A stretch of DNA of 64,000 nt from Phellopilus nigrolimitatus (Eukaryota > Basidiomycota > Agaricomycetes > Hymenochaetales > Hymenochaetaceae), in assembly GCA_021029095.1 (NCBI GenBank), contig JAJOHG010000001.1, positions 620,001 through 684,000 on the forward strand, given 5' to 3'. Below are positions 23,241-35,025 of the stretch, one piece after another. Under the pieces are notes generated by a model. That model was not told the DNA's origin, ran no database searches, and saw nothing but the letters and a program-made list of their open reading frames with translations. How positions within the stretch are numbered: position 1 is the first letter of the stretch; each line of letters starts with the position of its first letter. A program made the translations under genes and the position numbers.

Positions 23241-23830
23241 TAGAGTATTTTCAAAGCTGATGAAAAATGTGTTTTATATTTCACAAATGCAACTTACGTT
23301 TTCCATCAGCTCCAAGCGAGCTGTAGGCTTCCGAAATTGCCGAAGCCTCTCGGCATCAAAAGTGCCGGAGACGTGACGAAGGCTCTTACGTAGGCAAGTG
23401 TAGAAAATGATGTTGATCGACATGGACATCCTGAAAAGGAAATAGAGTTTCAGCTCCGTAGATAGTTGTTCATATCCTATCTTTCATGCCCAACTTGACG
23501 AAACAAACCAATTCTGTTGGCAACATACAGTCTGACTTGTCTCAATCTTAAGCTGCCATGGGGAAAAATAAAGCAATAGACAGGTTCAAGAATACATTTC
23601 TTTTTCCGGATGTCCATGTCGATCAACATCATTTTCAATACGCGGACTTTGTAGACAAGAAGCCAGAGTTTCATCAGTCACAGTAAGGTCACAGCGGCTA
23701 CAGCCGAAGTGCGCGTTTACACATGACGTGCCGCAGGCATGCCGAATGAACTTAAAATTAAAGTTTCCATCAGCGATCGTGTCATTTTCCACTAGCAAAA
23801 GCATTTTCCATCAGCTTTGAAAATACTCTA
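23241..23830. mobile_element. MITE-like non-autonomous DNA transposon with terminal inverted repeats
   Basis: The left end starts TAGAGTATTTTCAAAGCTG and the right end is its reverse complement. The 29-bp terminal repeats (23241-23269 and 23802-23830) differ at one base. Both ends carry TA, consistent with a TA target-site duplication as in Tc1/mariner-type elements. The element is about 590 bp and has no credible transposase frame. A second, internal 40-bp inverted repeat lies at 23403-23442 and 23597-23636. A short motif CCATCAGC recurs near both ends. It sits between RPN5 and mS23. Confidence 0.82.
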
Positions 23831-23875
23831 TTGTTCGTATTAATATTATAATGTTTCTTCATTTCGATTATCAAA

Positions 23876-23889
23876 GTGTCACGTGACAC
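23876..23889. promoter_or_regulatory. 14-bp perfect palindrome with CACGTG core
   Basis: The sequence GTGTCACGTGACAC is its own reverse complement and lies 64 bp upstream of the mS23 start codon. The TCACGTGA core matches the known binding site of bHLH factors such as Cbf1. Which protein binds it here is unknown. Confidence 0.6.
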
Positions 23890-23953
23890 CATGTCCAATA
23901 TTTGTTTTGATATTTTCCAATTTTTCGTGACGTATTCAAACTTGCGGTAAACG

Positions 23954-24899
23954 ATGGTACGGCGGGTCGCGAATCAAGTACACAAGCAGGTTGCCCGCCT
24001 CGCGCGCACAGGCTACATCAAGCAAGAGCCTCTTTGGTACAGGGCTGTCCTCGAGCACCCGCCCATTCCACTCCCTCCCCGCACGCCCGTGAACCGACTC
24101 AACGAAAACGGAGAGGCGTACGACCTTCCCTCACACACGTCACCGCCCGGGTTCAACAAGTCGCAGAAGCCCCCGAAGGCGAAGGTAGCACCGGTTGCGT
24201 ATGTCGAAGACGAGATCCGCCGCCAGTTCTTCAATGACCACCCGTTCGAAGCGTTCCGCGAGCGCAGCCTCGTCGAGGCGGGTCTCATCGAAAACGAACA
24301 CCCCATCCGTGGTACCGCCTGGACGCGCCTAAGCCAGCATGGCAGGAACCCCACCCCAGAGGAGTGCGATATTTTTTTCCCCTCCTATCTATAAGGAATT
24401 TGAAACGGCGCGGCTAAAATTCATTTTTGAATGGCGCAGCGCGATCCGCTTTGCAGCAAACCTCTACGAGCACACGCCTAATATGCCGTTGTCAAATGCC
24501 TACGTCGCCGCGGTCACACAATACCGAGCGCTGCGCTCAGGCCAGCACATTATGGCTCAGGTCGCGTCTGCAGAGGCGGAGCATTACGGCACGGTCTTCA
24601 AGCCGGGCGCCATCGAGCGTGGGCACGCGCGGGAAGAGGCACATCTCGAAAGCTGGGCGCAGAAAAAGTACTCAGATCAAGAATCATTGGAGGCACGCAA
24701 GCGCTGGCGGATGCGTGTCGAGCGCACGGGGAACGTTGGCTCATGGACAAAGGGCGAGGAGTACGTACGTTTGTGGCAGGAGGGCGTGCGTCCAGACTAC
24801 TCGCCCGCGCTGTCTGCGCCGGTCGAGAAGCTGACGATATCGGAGCATCCAGAGCAACAGACGGCCGACTTCATGGCCCTCAGGCCGCGGCAGGTGTGA
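23954..24899 (+). CDS. RSM25: Mitochondrial small ribosomal subunit protein mS23 (Rsm25)
   Basis: Structural protein of the mitochondrial ribosome small subunit. The exons 23954-24363 and 24440-24899 give 289 residues. The N-terminus MVRRVANQVHKQVARLARTG, the block YIKQEPLWYRAVLEHPP, the segment RRQFFNDHPFEAFRERSLVE and HPIRGTAWTRL are characteristic of fungal mS23. After the intron the protein continues DAIRFAANLYEHT and AEAEHYGTVFKPG. The intron reads GTGCGA...GCGCAG and restores phase. The very basic N-terminus, rich in Val, Ala and Arg, fits mitochondrial import. A CACGTG palindrome lies just upstream. Confidence 0.9.
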
Positions 24900-25032
24900 T
24901 CGCAAAAGCTTTGCTCTTCATAATGAAAACACCCTTGCTTTGCTCCCGCTGTCCATGGTCTCTATTGTATAAGTGGTACACACTAAATGCTACAGTAATA
25001 TACTAAAACATAATGGTCATCACACCCCGGCT

Positions 25033-28000
25033 TTACATGTGCCGCTTAAATGAAGCCTCCACATCAGCGCTGGAGTACTCAAGCCCGACACCAGTGTCCT
25101 TGTAACACTGGCCAATGTGCTTTCCAAAGAAGTCTGTCATCCGCAGCAGCTCGTGCTCACAAGCTTTCCATACATCCGCCATGGCTGTGCCCGCGCTTAT
25201 GCCTCCCGCCGATTCCGGCGCGTCCGCGTCGGTAAAGTGCTTCTCCACCCGCTTAAAGAGCGCATCGATGTTCTTTCGCACGTCCTTCGAGTTGTACTCT
25301 TTGACAACACGTTTAAGAGCAGAGCGGCCATAAGATGCATTCTTGGATACTTCGGTCGGCGCGGTGGTCTTCAGCATGCGGTCGATGCCCTCGAAATAAT
25401 CCTGGAGTTCCGATCAGCTTGGAGTTTGTGCATAGGTGAACACGTAAACCCACGATGATCTTTGAGAAAGAACGGCGCATGACAATCTTGACATACGCGC
25501 TTAAGTTCTCGTCATAGATAGCCTCGGCGCGCTTCTTGAAAGCATTTACTGCGTTGATGTTCGACTGACTCATTTCCGCTATGAAATGGTGCATGTTTTC
25601 TTTTTGGGGTAAAAATTTGTGAGGCAAAACCATGGGGACAAAATCATAATAAATAGCCTTACCAATGAGGATGACGTGGTAGTTCAGCTGGCCTTTTTCC
25701 TCGCCCTGCTCGCCGTCCATCTTAGCCATCTGCTTCAGGCTGTCAAACATGCTTTGTACGATACGGTCGTACGCCGCGTCGACATTGTCCCTGATCTCCA
25801 GTTCTTCCGCACCCGCGAGCTGGCTCTCGATGCGCGCCACGTACACTGGGAAGTACCTGATGAAGTGAGCAACTCCCCGCCGCTTCTTGGCATCGAGCCG
25901 CGTCTGTTCCACGCCTTTGATTTGCTCGTCCTGGCAAATACGTCATGAACAATGGTATAAATGAAACTGCGAGGTGAGAAAGCACGACCAAAGAACTGAC
26001 CACATGTCGGTCGAAGATACCTTTAAGCCGCTGGTGCTGCTTGTCGAGGACGCCAGCGAAGAACGGGTTCTCTCGCGCCTCCGCGTCTGCAATCGCCCTT
26101 TCGATAGCAGCAATTGCCCCCGGTATTTGTCTTTTAAACATACATCCCAATATAAGCGATGAGCCCTGTTTTCAAGTCATACTTTTAGGGTAAACAATCC
26201 ACGCTTACATATTATCCTTCGCGAGCGCCCCATCAATGAACGTCTTAAGCTCCGTCGGAAGGAAGCCGAATATAAGGTCCATCGCGCCGCGCACAAGCTT
26301 CGTGGTCATGTTGCTCAATCCAGCGTACCGTTCGGCCTGACGACGGAAATAGTGGTCCAGCGCGACATAGTCAGCGTATGTGATTGCGCTGTCGTTGATG
26401 AGTAGAAAATCTGCTATAAACATACGCTCGCGGTGGACCTGCGGCGCAACCTGCTCGAGTACGATGTCCAGCACCTACTCGGGAAATTTCGTTAAAACAA
26501 GCGCGTTATTTTGTAAAAGGAAAAAAACAATCGAACCTCGAACGGCTTCAGTTTCCCACCAGGCCTTTTCCCCTTTTCTTTCTTCGCGTCAAGGGGGTTC
26601 CGGACGACAGTTCCAGCTCGTCGAAGCCCACCAGTCACTAAATTCTCCTTCGCGGAATTTGAGGCGAAAGCTGTCATGTAGACAGTTATTCAGTTGACTA
26701 GCTATGGCATTTAAACTCTAAAGCTAACCTTGTTCAATCTCTTCCTCGGAAGCCTGTCTGATGAACTTCTCATACGAAGCCAGAAAAGCTTTGATCTGCT
26801 TGGCATGCAAGTCGCTTGCAGCTGAAAAGTATGCCTTCATAGGGGTTTCAACTTCATAGTCATTTCTTTGAGCAAAACAATCTTCATCACTCACTGCACA
26901 GATTTTCGAGTATCTATTCTCATCCATCTCTTTCATGTAGAGCATCAAGCCACAGTATCTGCCCAGATACGTTTCAAGTGGCAGGTGGTCCCGGATGACA
27001 AACCGGCCCTTTTCATTGGACGGATTGAGACCGCTCGAATCGCCAAGCAAGATATTGCCCTGCGCGGTGAACATGATCGTGAGGAAATCGAGCATGCGCT
27101 TGCAGAATTGGCTGTTATGTGTACGATACTCCTCGAGGCGCTCCATCGTCGCGGCCATGTCTATATACGGGTCAGTCACATCGCAAAATAAGGGGGAAAA
27201 AAAGTAGGGGAGGAACGTTACCATTGTCTCGTCCAGCCAAGAGTGCCTTGTAGAGCTCTATGGCGGCCGCCTCCAGCTTCGCAATACCGTCATCCTTCTC
27301 GAGCGATTCCTGCGTCAGCGTTATCAGGCTCTCGCGGTCCACATGCACCGTTTGCTAGAATTTAAAATAGTATGTCAATAAATCTGGCTACTTTATTATA
27401 AGATCAGACGGCGACGAACCAAGAGCTTCTCCAATTCATTCAGAAGCAGTTGCTGGTTCTGGGTCTGCACCTGCAATCCGCGGTTCTGTGACTGAATATA
27501 CAGGATGTCGTCGCTGACAGCCTGCACGAAGACGGAAAAAAATCAGCAGCTCGCCATGATAATTGTTGTGCTCTGAACGCACGTTCAAATGAATCTTATA
27601 CGATGAGACCGTCTGTTCCATGCCATCCAACTCGGCAATGGCCTCGTCGAGGCCCTTCAACACCTTCACTATTCGATCGTCGTCTGACTCGAGCAACGAG
27701 TAGATATTTGCCTGAAAAAAGAACAAAATAAATCAGTCAAACTCAGTGGTGTATAATACTTTTGAATGGTATACCCTATCTAGTAAAAGCAGCTCGTCAA
27801 GAAGCTGCGACTCCATTTGCTCGGAGGGGCCCTTCCTTGCCCGCGAAGGTAGTCCATCTCCAATCCACTCGTATCCTTCCAGCATCTCCTCGATGTTCGC
27901 GAGAGTCGCAGCAGCCGTATCCCCTTCCTCCTCCCACACGCCTTCCTCATGCTCGCCATCGTCGTGCGTTCCTTCTGCATTTGCTGCGACGGAACTCGAT

Positions 28001-29510
28001 GACGGGGTGCTCGTATCCGTAGAAAAAAGCAGGCGGTCGAGCAGCGCTTGGTTGGCAGTGTCGAAAAAAGATATGCGCGCATTTGGGTCACGGCGGCCCG
28101 ACCCCTGAGATTGTGACTGCGACAGCTGGCCAGAAGGGAGCTTCGTCACGCGCGTTGTCGGCATGGACGAAGGACTCGGCGCGCGGCTGCGCTGCGAGCG
28201 ACGCGACGTGGAAGACTGAGTGGGCGAGGGTGCACGCGGTGCAGCCGAATCGCTACGCATCCGTAAGCTAGACGTGGAGGGTGGAAACTCGGATGGTAGG
28301 TTGGACGAAATGGGTGAGCCAGAGGAGGAGCCTGCACCGGACCCATTGGACATAGCAACCGAGACGGTCGATGCACCGGCATTCGAACTGGGAAGAGGAG
28401 ATGATGTGAAGGGGACATCGAGCGAGGAACGCGAGGCAGAAAATGCTTGTGCTTGCGTCTGCGCCTGTACCTGGATGGGCTTTGATCGGAGTGGAGAGGG
28501 ATCCTTCATCCGACTGACAGGGACTGGCGTCGGGTTGACGGGCGGGATCACTATGGAAGGGAGCTGGTTCGTAGAGTTCGAGTCGAAGGAACGCACAGAT
28601 GCATTGGTTGCGTTCGAGGGGCGGCGCGAGCCTGGTTTCCTTGCAGGTGTGTAATTCATTGCCGACATCGCGGGAGAGGATGGTCGTGTGCCGCCGCTTG
28701 CTCGTGTGGGCGACATATTGCGGCCGCCGCTCCGAGACGAGCCCGCCGGAGAGCCGGGGCGGCCGCTGGTTGCTGGCGCTCGAGATCGTGAACGGGGAGA
28801 GGGTGAGGCGGCGCGTTGGGAACCGTTCGCACGGGAGGTGGATCTCGCTTCCTTGATCGTCGCGTTGGACTTGACGGAGCGAAGGTCAGCACGGTCGACA
28901 CGAGTAGACGGGCGCGCTTAGAGCATGTCAGAAAGGCTTTGAGAGAGAAGTAGGGAGAGAATAGGGGCGTACATGGGGTGGAAGGAGTGAAACCTGAGAT
29001 GCGGAGGGGGGCGTTAGGACCCAAGGAGTCCCTGAAGAGGGCGACAAGTGTGCTGAAGAAACGGTCCTGGTCCTTCTGACTTTCGGTTTGCCAGACATAG
29101 CTTCTAGCGAAGGAGATGTTGATCTCAAGGGGCTTTAGAGCGCTAAAATGAGAAAATGAAGGCGACATGAAAAGGAGGCGACACACGTTTGGGATTTCGA
29201 TAGCACGTAGGTCGACGACCTTCCATGTCTTGCCCACAGAAAAGGTGCCATTTGGATTTACACGGGATTTATGGATGAGGGGGGAGCCGTTGCTCGTTTC
29301 TGCCGACATTAAGAGTCAACACGAGACGCGAGCGAACAGCGCAGACGTACTTGAGAGGATGATGTATCTCGGTTTGTCGTTGCCGCCCTCGATCTCCCAT
29401 ATTTTGAGGTGGGCGATGTACGTCTCTTCTGCGCCGTCGCCCGCTGCATTCCGTTTTGTGAAGACCGACTCGATTATCCTGTTCTTGACCGCACTTTCAT
29501 GGTCAGACAT
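25033..29510 (-). CDS. SEC3: Exocyst complex component Sec3
   Basis: Sec3 (EXOC1) tethers secretory vesicles at the plasma membrane and binds PI(4,5)P2 and Rho GTPases through its N-terminal PH-like domain. The start at 29510 reads MSDHESAVKNRIIESVFTKR, followed by TYIAHLKIWEIEG, TWKVVDLRAIEIP and INISFARSYVWQTESQKDQD, which is the Sec3 PIP2-binding fold. A long Ser/Pro-rich linker follows (28,000-28,900), then helical exocyst-type sequence (LDELLLLDRVYH, GLDEAIAELDGMEQTV), and the C-terminal bundle ending SADVEASFKRHM at 25033. About ten introns are needed. The gene's start is only 85 bp from the stop of the SNAPC1-like gene, so its promoter must be very compact or overlap that gene. Confidence 0.92.
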
Positions 29511-29594
29511 TGCAAGACTCGGTACAAGAATGTGTTGTATCCATGTAACTAGTAACTACTAATAGCTACGACCGAAGCCACAACGCGCGGTGAA

Positions 29595-30869
29595 TCACGT
29601 GCTCGAGAGACCTCCGCCCTCCAGCAAACCAAGCACTCGTCGCTCACCCACCGCGCTTTCCACCCGTTCGATCCCTGACAGCGCCCCGCCCTCCGTCCCA
29701 ACTTCTAACCCACGCTCCGCCGCCGCCGCGTCGATTTCCTTTAAGCGATTCAATACTCGGCTGCCCGCTCGATCCAGTGCGTCCCCTCCCCCGCCTGCAT
29801 CCAACGCGGATATCACCTCTGTCTTCTTTGCCCTGTACGTGTTCAGTGATGTTATCGGCCGCTGTGATAGCATTATGTGTGTTGTCTGCCCTCCTGTGCC
29901 TGTCTCCGCTTCCGCCCCCGCCTGCGAACCGTCTCTCAATCTGCCTGCCGCCCCCGCCGGGTCCGCCGCTGCCTGCGCATCTGTTGCCGGATACGAGCTC
30001 TTCTCTAGCCAGCGATCCAGCCCTGACACAGCTGCACGCACCCGCTGTGCTTTCTCCGCTTTGGATGGCCGCCCCGTTTTCTTTTTTCCCGTGCTTCCTT
30101 CAGTAAGCTCGGTTGTCTCCACTTCCGAGCTTAGCACTTCGCGCGGCAGACTGCGCGGATTCTGGGCGTACAGAGTTGTTGGAGGCAGAACGAGGAACTT
30201 TGGCCGGATTGTCTGCAGCACGTATATCGTGTGTGGTCTCAGAGCCTCTTCCAAATCGGTCAGCGATGCTGGGAAGTCCAGCAGTGACTCGAGAGTATCT
30301 ATGAAGAGTCAATACACCCTTTCTTCTATTAACAATAAGATTCACCAAGAGGGATGGGGATTCCGGTGACAGTATACATCTCCGGCGTGGACGACGACGG
30401 CTGCGACATGTAAAATGTATACAGCCCGAACAGGCCCACAACGCGCATAAGGGGAGCTTCGGTAGGCACCGTACATTCTGTATATACATCGTAGTCAGCT
30501 TTACTTGGTCTTACGAAAAATAAGCAAAGGAACGTTTGAGGAAGAAACCCAACCAAGGAAAAGCCTGAGCACAACGTTCACGAAAGTTTCGCGTGCGCGC
30601 GGCTCGAACACTTTCAAGTGCAGCCATTGCCAGCCCAAACGTATCCATGCAGCCTTGAACAACGCGAACGGCTTCAGGGGTACTGTTCCGATAGCAGTAC
30701 GAGCATTAGTAGCCGCATTTGAGTAGTCCTCAGTGAAGACACGCGCGAGCTCGCGCACATCCACGCGTAACGCGTCAACAAATAGCGAGGATGTGAAGTA
30801 CGCGGGCTGCACCGTCGCGTCACCGCGCGGAGCCGCCGACGAGGGCGCGGCGTTCAGAGTCAGCGCCAT
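29595..30869 (-). CDS. snRNA-activating protein complex subunit 1-like (SNAP43)
   Basis: SNAPC1 is a subunit of the complex that binds snRNA-gene promoters. From the start at 30869 (MALTLNAAPSSAAPRG) the protein reads YFTSSLFVDALRVDVRELAR, WIRLGWQWLHLKVFEPRAR, FVNVVLRLFLE, then VVGLFGLYTFYMSQPSSSTP, TVTGIPIPLDTLESLLDF and EALRPHTIYVLQTI, a pattern I match to the SNAP43 domain. Two GT-AG introns are clear. The C-terminal half is disordered and contains KKTGRPSKAEKAQR, an AT-hook-like GRP core. The identification rests on pattern memory only. The stop codon overlaps a CACGTG hexamer at 29596-29601. Confidence 0.7.
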
Positions 30870-31045
30870 GGTCGTGGTGGTTTTCAACGGCGTCGCTGCA
30901 GCTGCCGAAGAGTATCGTGATCGACGCGCATGATGTTGTACACTAACCTTTCCAAGTTGCTCACGACGCCCACGCTTGGATTCACGCTAATGCTCGTGCC
31001 CATCTTATGCTGTTAAGAACACTATATATATAACAAGCACTAGTC
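30870..31045. promoter_or_regulatory. Short bidirectional promoter between the SNAPC1-like gene and IMA1
   Basis: 176 bp lie between the divergent start codons. An alternating TA stretch at 31023-31032 falls only about 13 bp before the IMA1 ATG, which is very close for a TATA box. It could instead serve the opposite direction or be part of the leader. Confidence 0.4.
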
Positions 31046-33048
31046 ATGGCGTCTCTCTTCCGCCGCCCTTCCACGACGACCTGTTACTACTGCCAGTTGC
31101 TCGTCGCATCCGGTCCTTCAAGTTCCTCGTCGCGCATCGGAGGACCGGCGTTTGACCCAACTTCCTTCCGATGCCCTCACTGCGGGTGCTGGAACCGCTA
31201 CGATGCGCGCGGGCAGATCATTGGTGATGAACCCGCAATGCGCGACGCGGCGCTGAACGTCGACAGCTTCCTGAAGCGCGGTGCGTGCGCTTCCCTCAGC
31301 CACATTTCACATTGAACCGCCGTATTGACCGAAGGATATACAGGCCTACCAGATAGGAATCAGCTTCCCTCTCTTTCCACCAATGCTGGACCCAGTTTCT
31401 TCTGTCATACCTGCAAGACGAACCAGACGCTGCTAGTCAACCTTCTCGGCGCGTACCTCCCCGCGCCGGACGATCCCTCGTACGCGTCGCGCACGGCACA
31501 GCTCCCCGCATATTCGGCTTCCTTACAAAGACGCTACCCGCCCGTGTGCGGAGCGTGTGCACCTGGTGTGGAGGCGGAAATCGCTCGACGAGACGAAATG
31601 GCGCGGACCCGCGCGCTGGGCGGCGCATTGAAGGTCAGCAACGGGCGGCCGGGCTTGGCTGGGAAGAGCAATGCCACGACGCCAGCATCGCAGAAGGAAA
31701 GGGGAACGAGACTAGGCTCATGGAGGGCACGCGGCGTGCTCTGGGCCACAAGCTTCATGTTGGTCCTTGCTGGGAACGGCACTGGTGAGCTTTCCCTTCT
31801 CCTTTTTTCCCCCCTTTCTTTCTTCATACTTTTTACTGAGCCATGTGCAGGTGCTCTTGACGCTCGTGTCCCCTCGCAATTATGGATGCTTGCACCTATA
31901 TCACCACTCATTGTCCTGGTTTCGTTGACCTGGACCTTTTGGGACCCGACCTACTCCCTCCGACAGCGCTCTGACGTGCAGGGAAGGCAAGTGCGCGTTG
32001 AGGGGCGTCAAAAGTATATTGTAGGCTACGTTTTGTTTTTGTTACGGACGTATATTCTTATTATCGTACGTGCGTCAGATCGTGCAGTGCCATGCATGGA
32101 TATCCCGCCTAGTCACATCTACCCTTCTGCTTTCCGCATGGCTTCGACCAGAGTGGGATTTCTTGCATATTCGCGAAATGGATCATACAGATAGCAGAAG
32201 AAAGACGTTCTTCGCGGCTTCATTGGCACTCGAAATTATCGTAAGACATACCAATCTACCTCCAAAGTTCCTGTGACAAGTATTGAGCAGTGGTCCGTAT
32301 ACAGGTCCTCTTATTATCCTATATCTCCATCACCATCCGCAAACCCGCGCCCATCCGGCTTATTGACACAGACGCGCACCGCGCACTCGCCCCGCTCTCT
32401 GACTCCGCCCCCGCAAACGGCCGCTTTCCGACTCCGGGCTCAAACATCGGCTCCAGCGTGCCCGCCACTACGGGAAGCCAGCCGGACGACCTTCTCGCAA
32501 CACTTTCTCTCTCAAGCAACCCCGTCATCACAGGCTACGCCGCCGCCGCCGCCGCGATCCCAATGTTCGGACGGCCCTCGATTGGCGTCGGTGCCGAGTC
32601 TGCAGCAGCGGACCCAGCTGCCGACAATAATAAGAATGAAACCAGCCCCTCCTATGACGATGGCGACGATGAGGCAGAAGCAACCAACACCCCGCGCCGC
32701 GCTCGCGCCCGCGATCCGGATGCAATGGACTGGGAACCTGCGACACCCGCCGCCAAGCAGCAGCAGCAGAAGCGCGCCTCTCAAGACGATGGGTCATGGT
32801 TGCGCCGGCAGCGCTTCTTCCCGCCCGAGGAGCCGACGGGCCTCGAGGGCCTCCTCATGAGCACGCGACTCCTGGACGAGGACGGCGACGACCCTTCTTC
32901 TTATGAGCGTACTGCCGGTGCACAATCTAGCGCGCAGACGAAGATGAGAGGGGTGCGCTGGCGCTGGGGGTGGGTGTACTCCGCATCGGTCCTACCTATC
33001 CTAGTATTGGTTGGGGGGATGTGGGCTAGTGGACGGTTTCATTCGTGA
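31046..33048 (+). CDS. IMA1: Inner nuclear membrane protein Ima1 (NET5/Samp1 family)
   Basis: Ima1 is an integral protein of the inner nuclear membrane that contributes to nuclear organisation. The N-terminal domain has four CxxC pairs that could bind zinc: CYYC, CPHC (with GCWNRYDARGQI), CHTC (with KTNQTLLVNLLGAYLP) and CGAC. Hydrophobic segments follow: VLWATSFMLVLAG, LWMLAPISPLIVLVSLTWTF, RLVTSTLLLSAW, and a stretch starting VLLLSYISITIRKPAPIRL. A long disordered loop with MDWEPATP follows, and a final membrane helix WVYSASVLPILVLVGGMWAS near the C-terminus. The introns (after FLKR, GNG, KYI and ALEII) are GT-AG and in phase. The domain order matches S. pombe Ima1. Confidence 0.88.
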
Positions 33049-33825
33049 ATCCACATATATTCATTAAATTTCTTCTTAAAATCCTGACCGTTGGTAGACG
33101 ACTTGATGATCTCAACAATTAGACGATTAACATTCCTCTTTTCTTATTTGTCGCATTAGTTTTTTTTGTTTATTCGTGTCTGTCCTGCCTGCAAATCATG
33201 CTGCTATGTTAATTCTATGCCAAAGGCGGAAAAGATGCAAATAAGTGAAAGATAAGTGAATCCTGGTACTTCCTGCAATCTTTTTTTGATGCCAGCACAG
33301 CGTTCTGATCTTGATCTGAAGGTGATTGACACTTCACGCCGACACAGAAGAAATCATACAGAGCATCAATCAAAAAAAACAAAGCATTATTGATATAGTA
33401 TACTGCACCTTTAGACATCAGACGTCGTACTACTCTACGTGCAAAAAGGGCAGGAACGTAGGAACAGACAGACTTAAGTACAATCTTGTCGAAGTCTCGA
33501 AAGTTATAAGTAGTGTTCAGTTTGTTCGTCAAAGTCAGAAAGCACACGCATCCAGCGTTATGGAAGGAGAAAGAATGGCTGGGAAGAAAAGAAGGTGGTA
33601 TAGACAAATAACACAAAGGCATCTCCAAAGAGATCCGTCGAAAGAGAACCAACGAGCACAAGTAAAGGGATGATCAAAAAACGTTCAGCCAATAAGGGAG
33701 CAATAATCAGTGTTGCTCGGTCGTCAAAAAATGAAGATGTACACAGTGAACAACGATGTAGAGTTTTCCGATATCTGTGGGTCCTTCTGAGGAAGAAGGG
33801 GAAGGAAAGATGCGCGAATGAGCGA
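33049..33825. other. Intergenic region between convergent genes
   Basis: About 780 bp between the stops of IMA1 and the mucin-like gene. It is AT-rich with several T or A runs (33170, 33285, 33370). Open frames on both strands lack recognisable motifs. It is longer than the other convergent gap (268 bp), so a small unannotated transcript is possible, but nothing supports one. Confidence 0.4.
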
Positions 33826-35025
33826 TCAGTATCCATAGTTGCGGTTGACGCTAGGACCGCGCGACATTGCCTGTGACATCTGCGGCGCCGGACTCGCACT
33901 GCGCGTGAGGTTAGCGTAGCCGCCAAGGTGTGCAGCACCGGGGGTGAAGTCGTGCGGCGGGAGGTCAGCGACGAGTCCTCCGCCGCCACGTGCACCATTG
34001 TATGTGCGCCCGCCACCGATACTATCGTGCTCGGAACCAGAGTGGAACGAGCCGTGCGACACGTTAGAGCCTGTGCGGTGCAGGCTGCCTTGGCCTGCGG
34101 CAGGTGCCCAGTCGATGGGTTGCATGCTATTTGAAGGAGTGGGGATGAGAAAGTAGAATGAATTTTGCGTAAAGATCTAGACGCACCGGTCCTCAAACTC
34201 GGCAGAGGGTCTAAATTTCCACTTGCGAATGATGGTCCAGATGATGATGGATCCACCGATGCTAGCCGCAATAACGATGATAATTGTGATCGTCGTTTTC
34301 GAAAGGCTTTTCGACGTCGCGCCCGTTGTCTTCGCAGACTCGGTGGGCGCGTTGTCCGCGCTGAGCGTGTTCGTAACGATTTGCGTGGCCGGATTGATCG
34401 TGGAGGAGCTTGAAGAAGAAGAATCGGCGGCTGGGGTAGTCTGTATCGTGCTTGAAGTCGAAGTAGACGAGGACGAGGACGAGGTCGAGGTCGAGCTGGT
34501 GGACGATGAGGTCGAAGAGCTTGTCGACGAGGTCGACGTCGAACTACTCGTCGACGAACCCGTCAACAAGGAGTTCACTTGGCTCAGCTGCCGAGAAAAA
34601 GAACGCGAGGCGTTAGAAACCCGCCTAAACACGTCCCAAAATAGACAGCCGAGTATGGGGAGACTCACAAGGGGGGTCCCTGTACCAGTCGTTGACGCTG
34701 TCGTCGCCGTCGTTGATCCTGTAGCAGAGCTAGTGCCAGTGCTAGAGGAAGTGCCGGATGTAGTCTTCGCGCTGACGGACGAGCTCGAAGCGGCGGACAA
34801 AGCGGCGGTCGAGGCGGTAGCCGCAGAGCTGGTCGAAGAGGTGCTTGATGGGTCTGCGCCTACACCGAGGAGACCCAAGTCGGGTGCACGCTTCTTGACC
34901 ATTCGATTAGCCTGACGGCGGTGAACGGCATCGACGTTTGAGGCATCAGCGGTAGGGGCGAGGGCGATAAGGAGGGTGAGGGCAAAAATGAGTGTGAAAA
35001 GGAGCGGTCTGCTCGAGGAGAACAT
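33826..35025 (-). CDS. Mucin-like Ser/Thr-rich single-pass membrane protein
   Basis: I do not recognise a named orthologue. The start at 35025 gives a signal peptide (MFSSSRPLLFTLIFALTLL, then IALAPTADAS). Next comes a dibasic segment, VKKRAPD, and an extracellular stretch of over 150 residues made almost only of Ser and Thr, expected to be heavily O-mannosylated. One transmembrane helix follows (TITIIIVIAASIGGSIIIW) with a basic stop-transfer RKWKFR. The cytoplasmic tail continues after an intron (34126-34188, approximately) with MQPIDWAPAAGQ and ends NRNYGY. This architecture resembles Wsc/Mid2-type wall-stress sensors, but it is common in Agaricomycetes and the function is not shown. Confidence 0.78.

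Noticed and set aside
30869..31010. Upstream coding exon for the SNAPC1-like gene (an ATG near 31004 reading MGTSISVNPSV)
   Set aside because: The frame ends quickly and no in-phase splice to the main exon was convincing; the ATG at 30869 gives a satisfactory N-terminus.
33215..33661. A 148-codon minus-strand open frame between convergent genes
   Set aside because: Its predicted product is low in recognisable motifs and biased by AT-rich sequence, with no splice signals linking it to a larger protein.
34223..34915. A 230-codon acidic open frame on the + strand
   Set aside because: It is exactly antisense to the Ser/Thr-rich repeat of the mucin-like gene. Repetitive TCG/TCC codons read as Asp/Glu/Val on the other strand, so it is a composition artefact.
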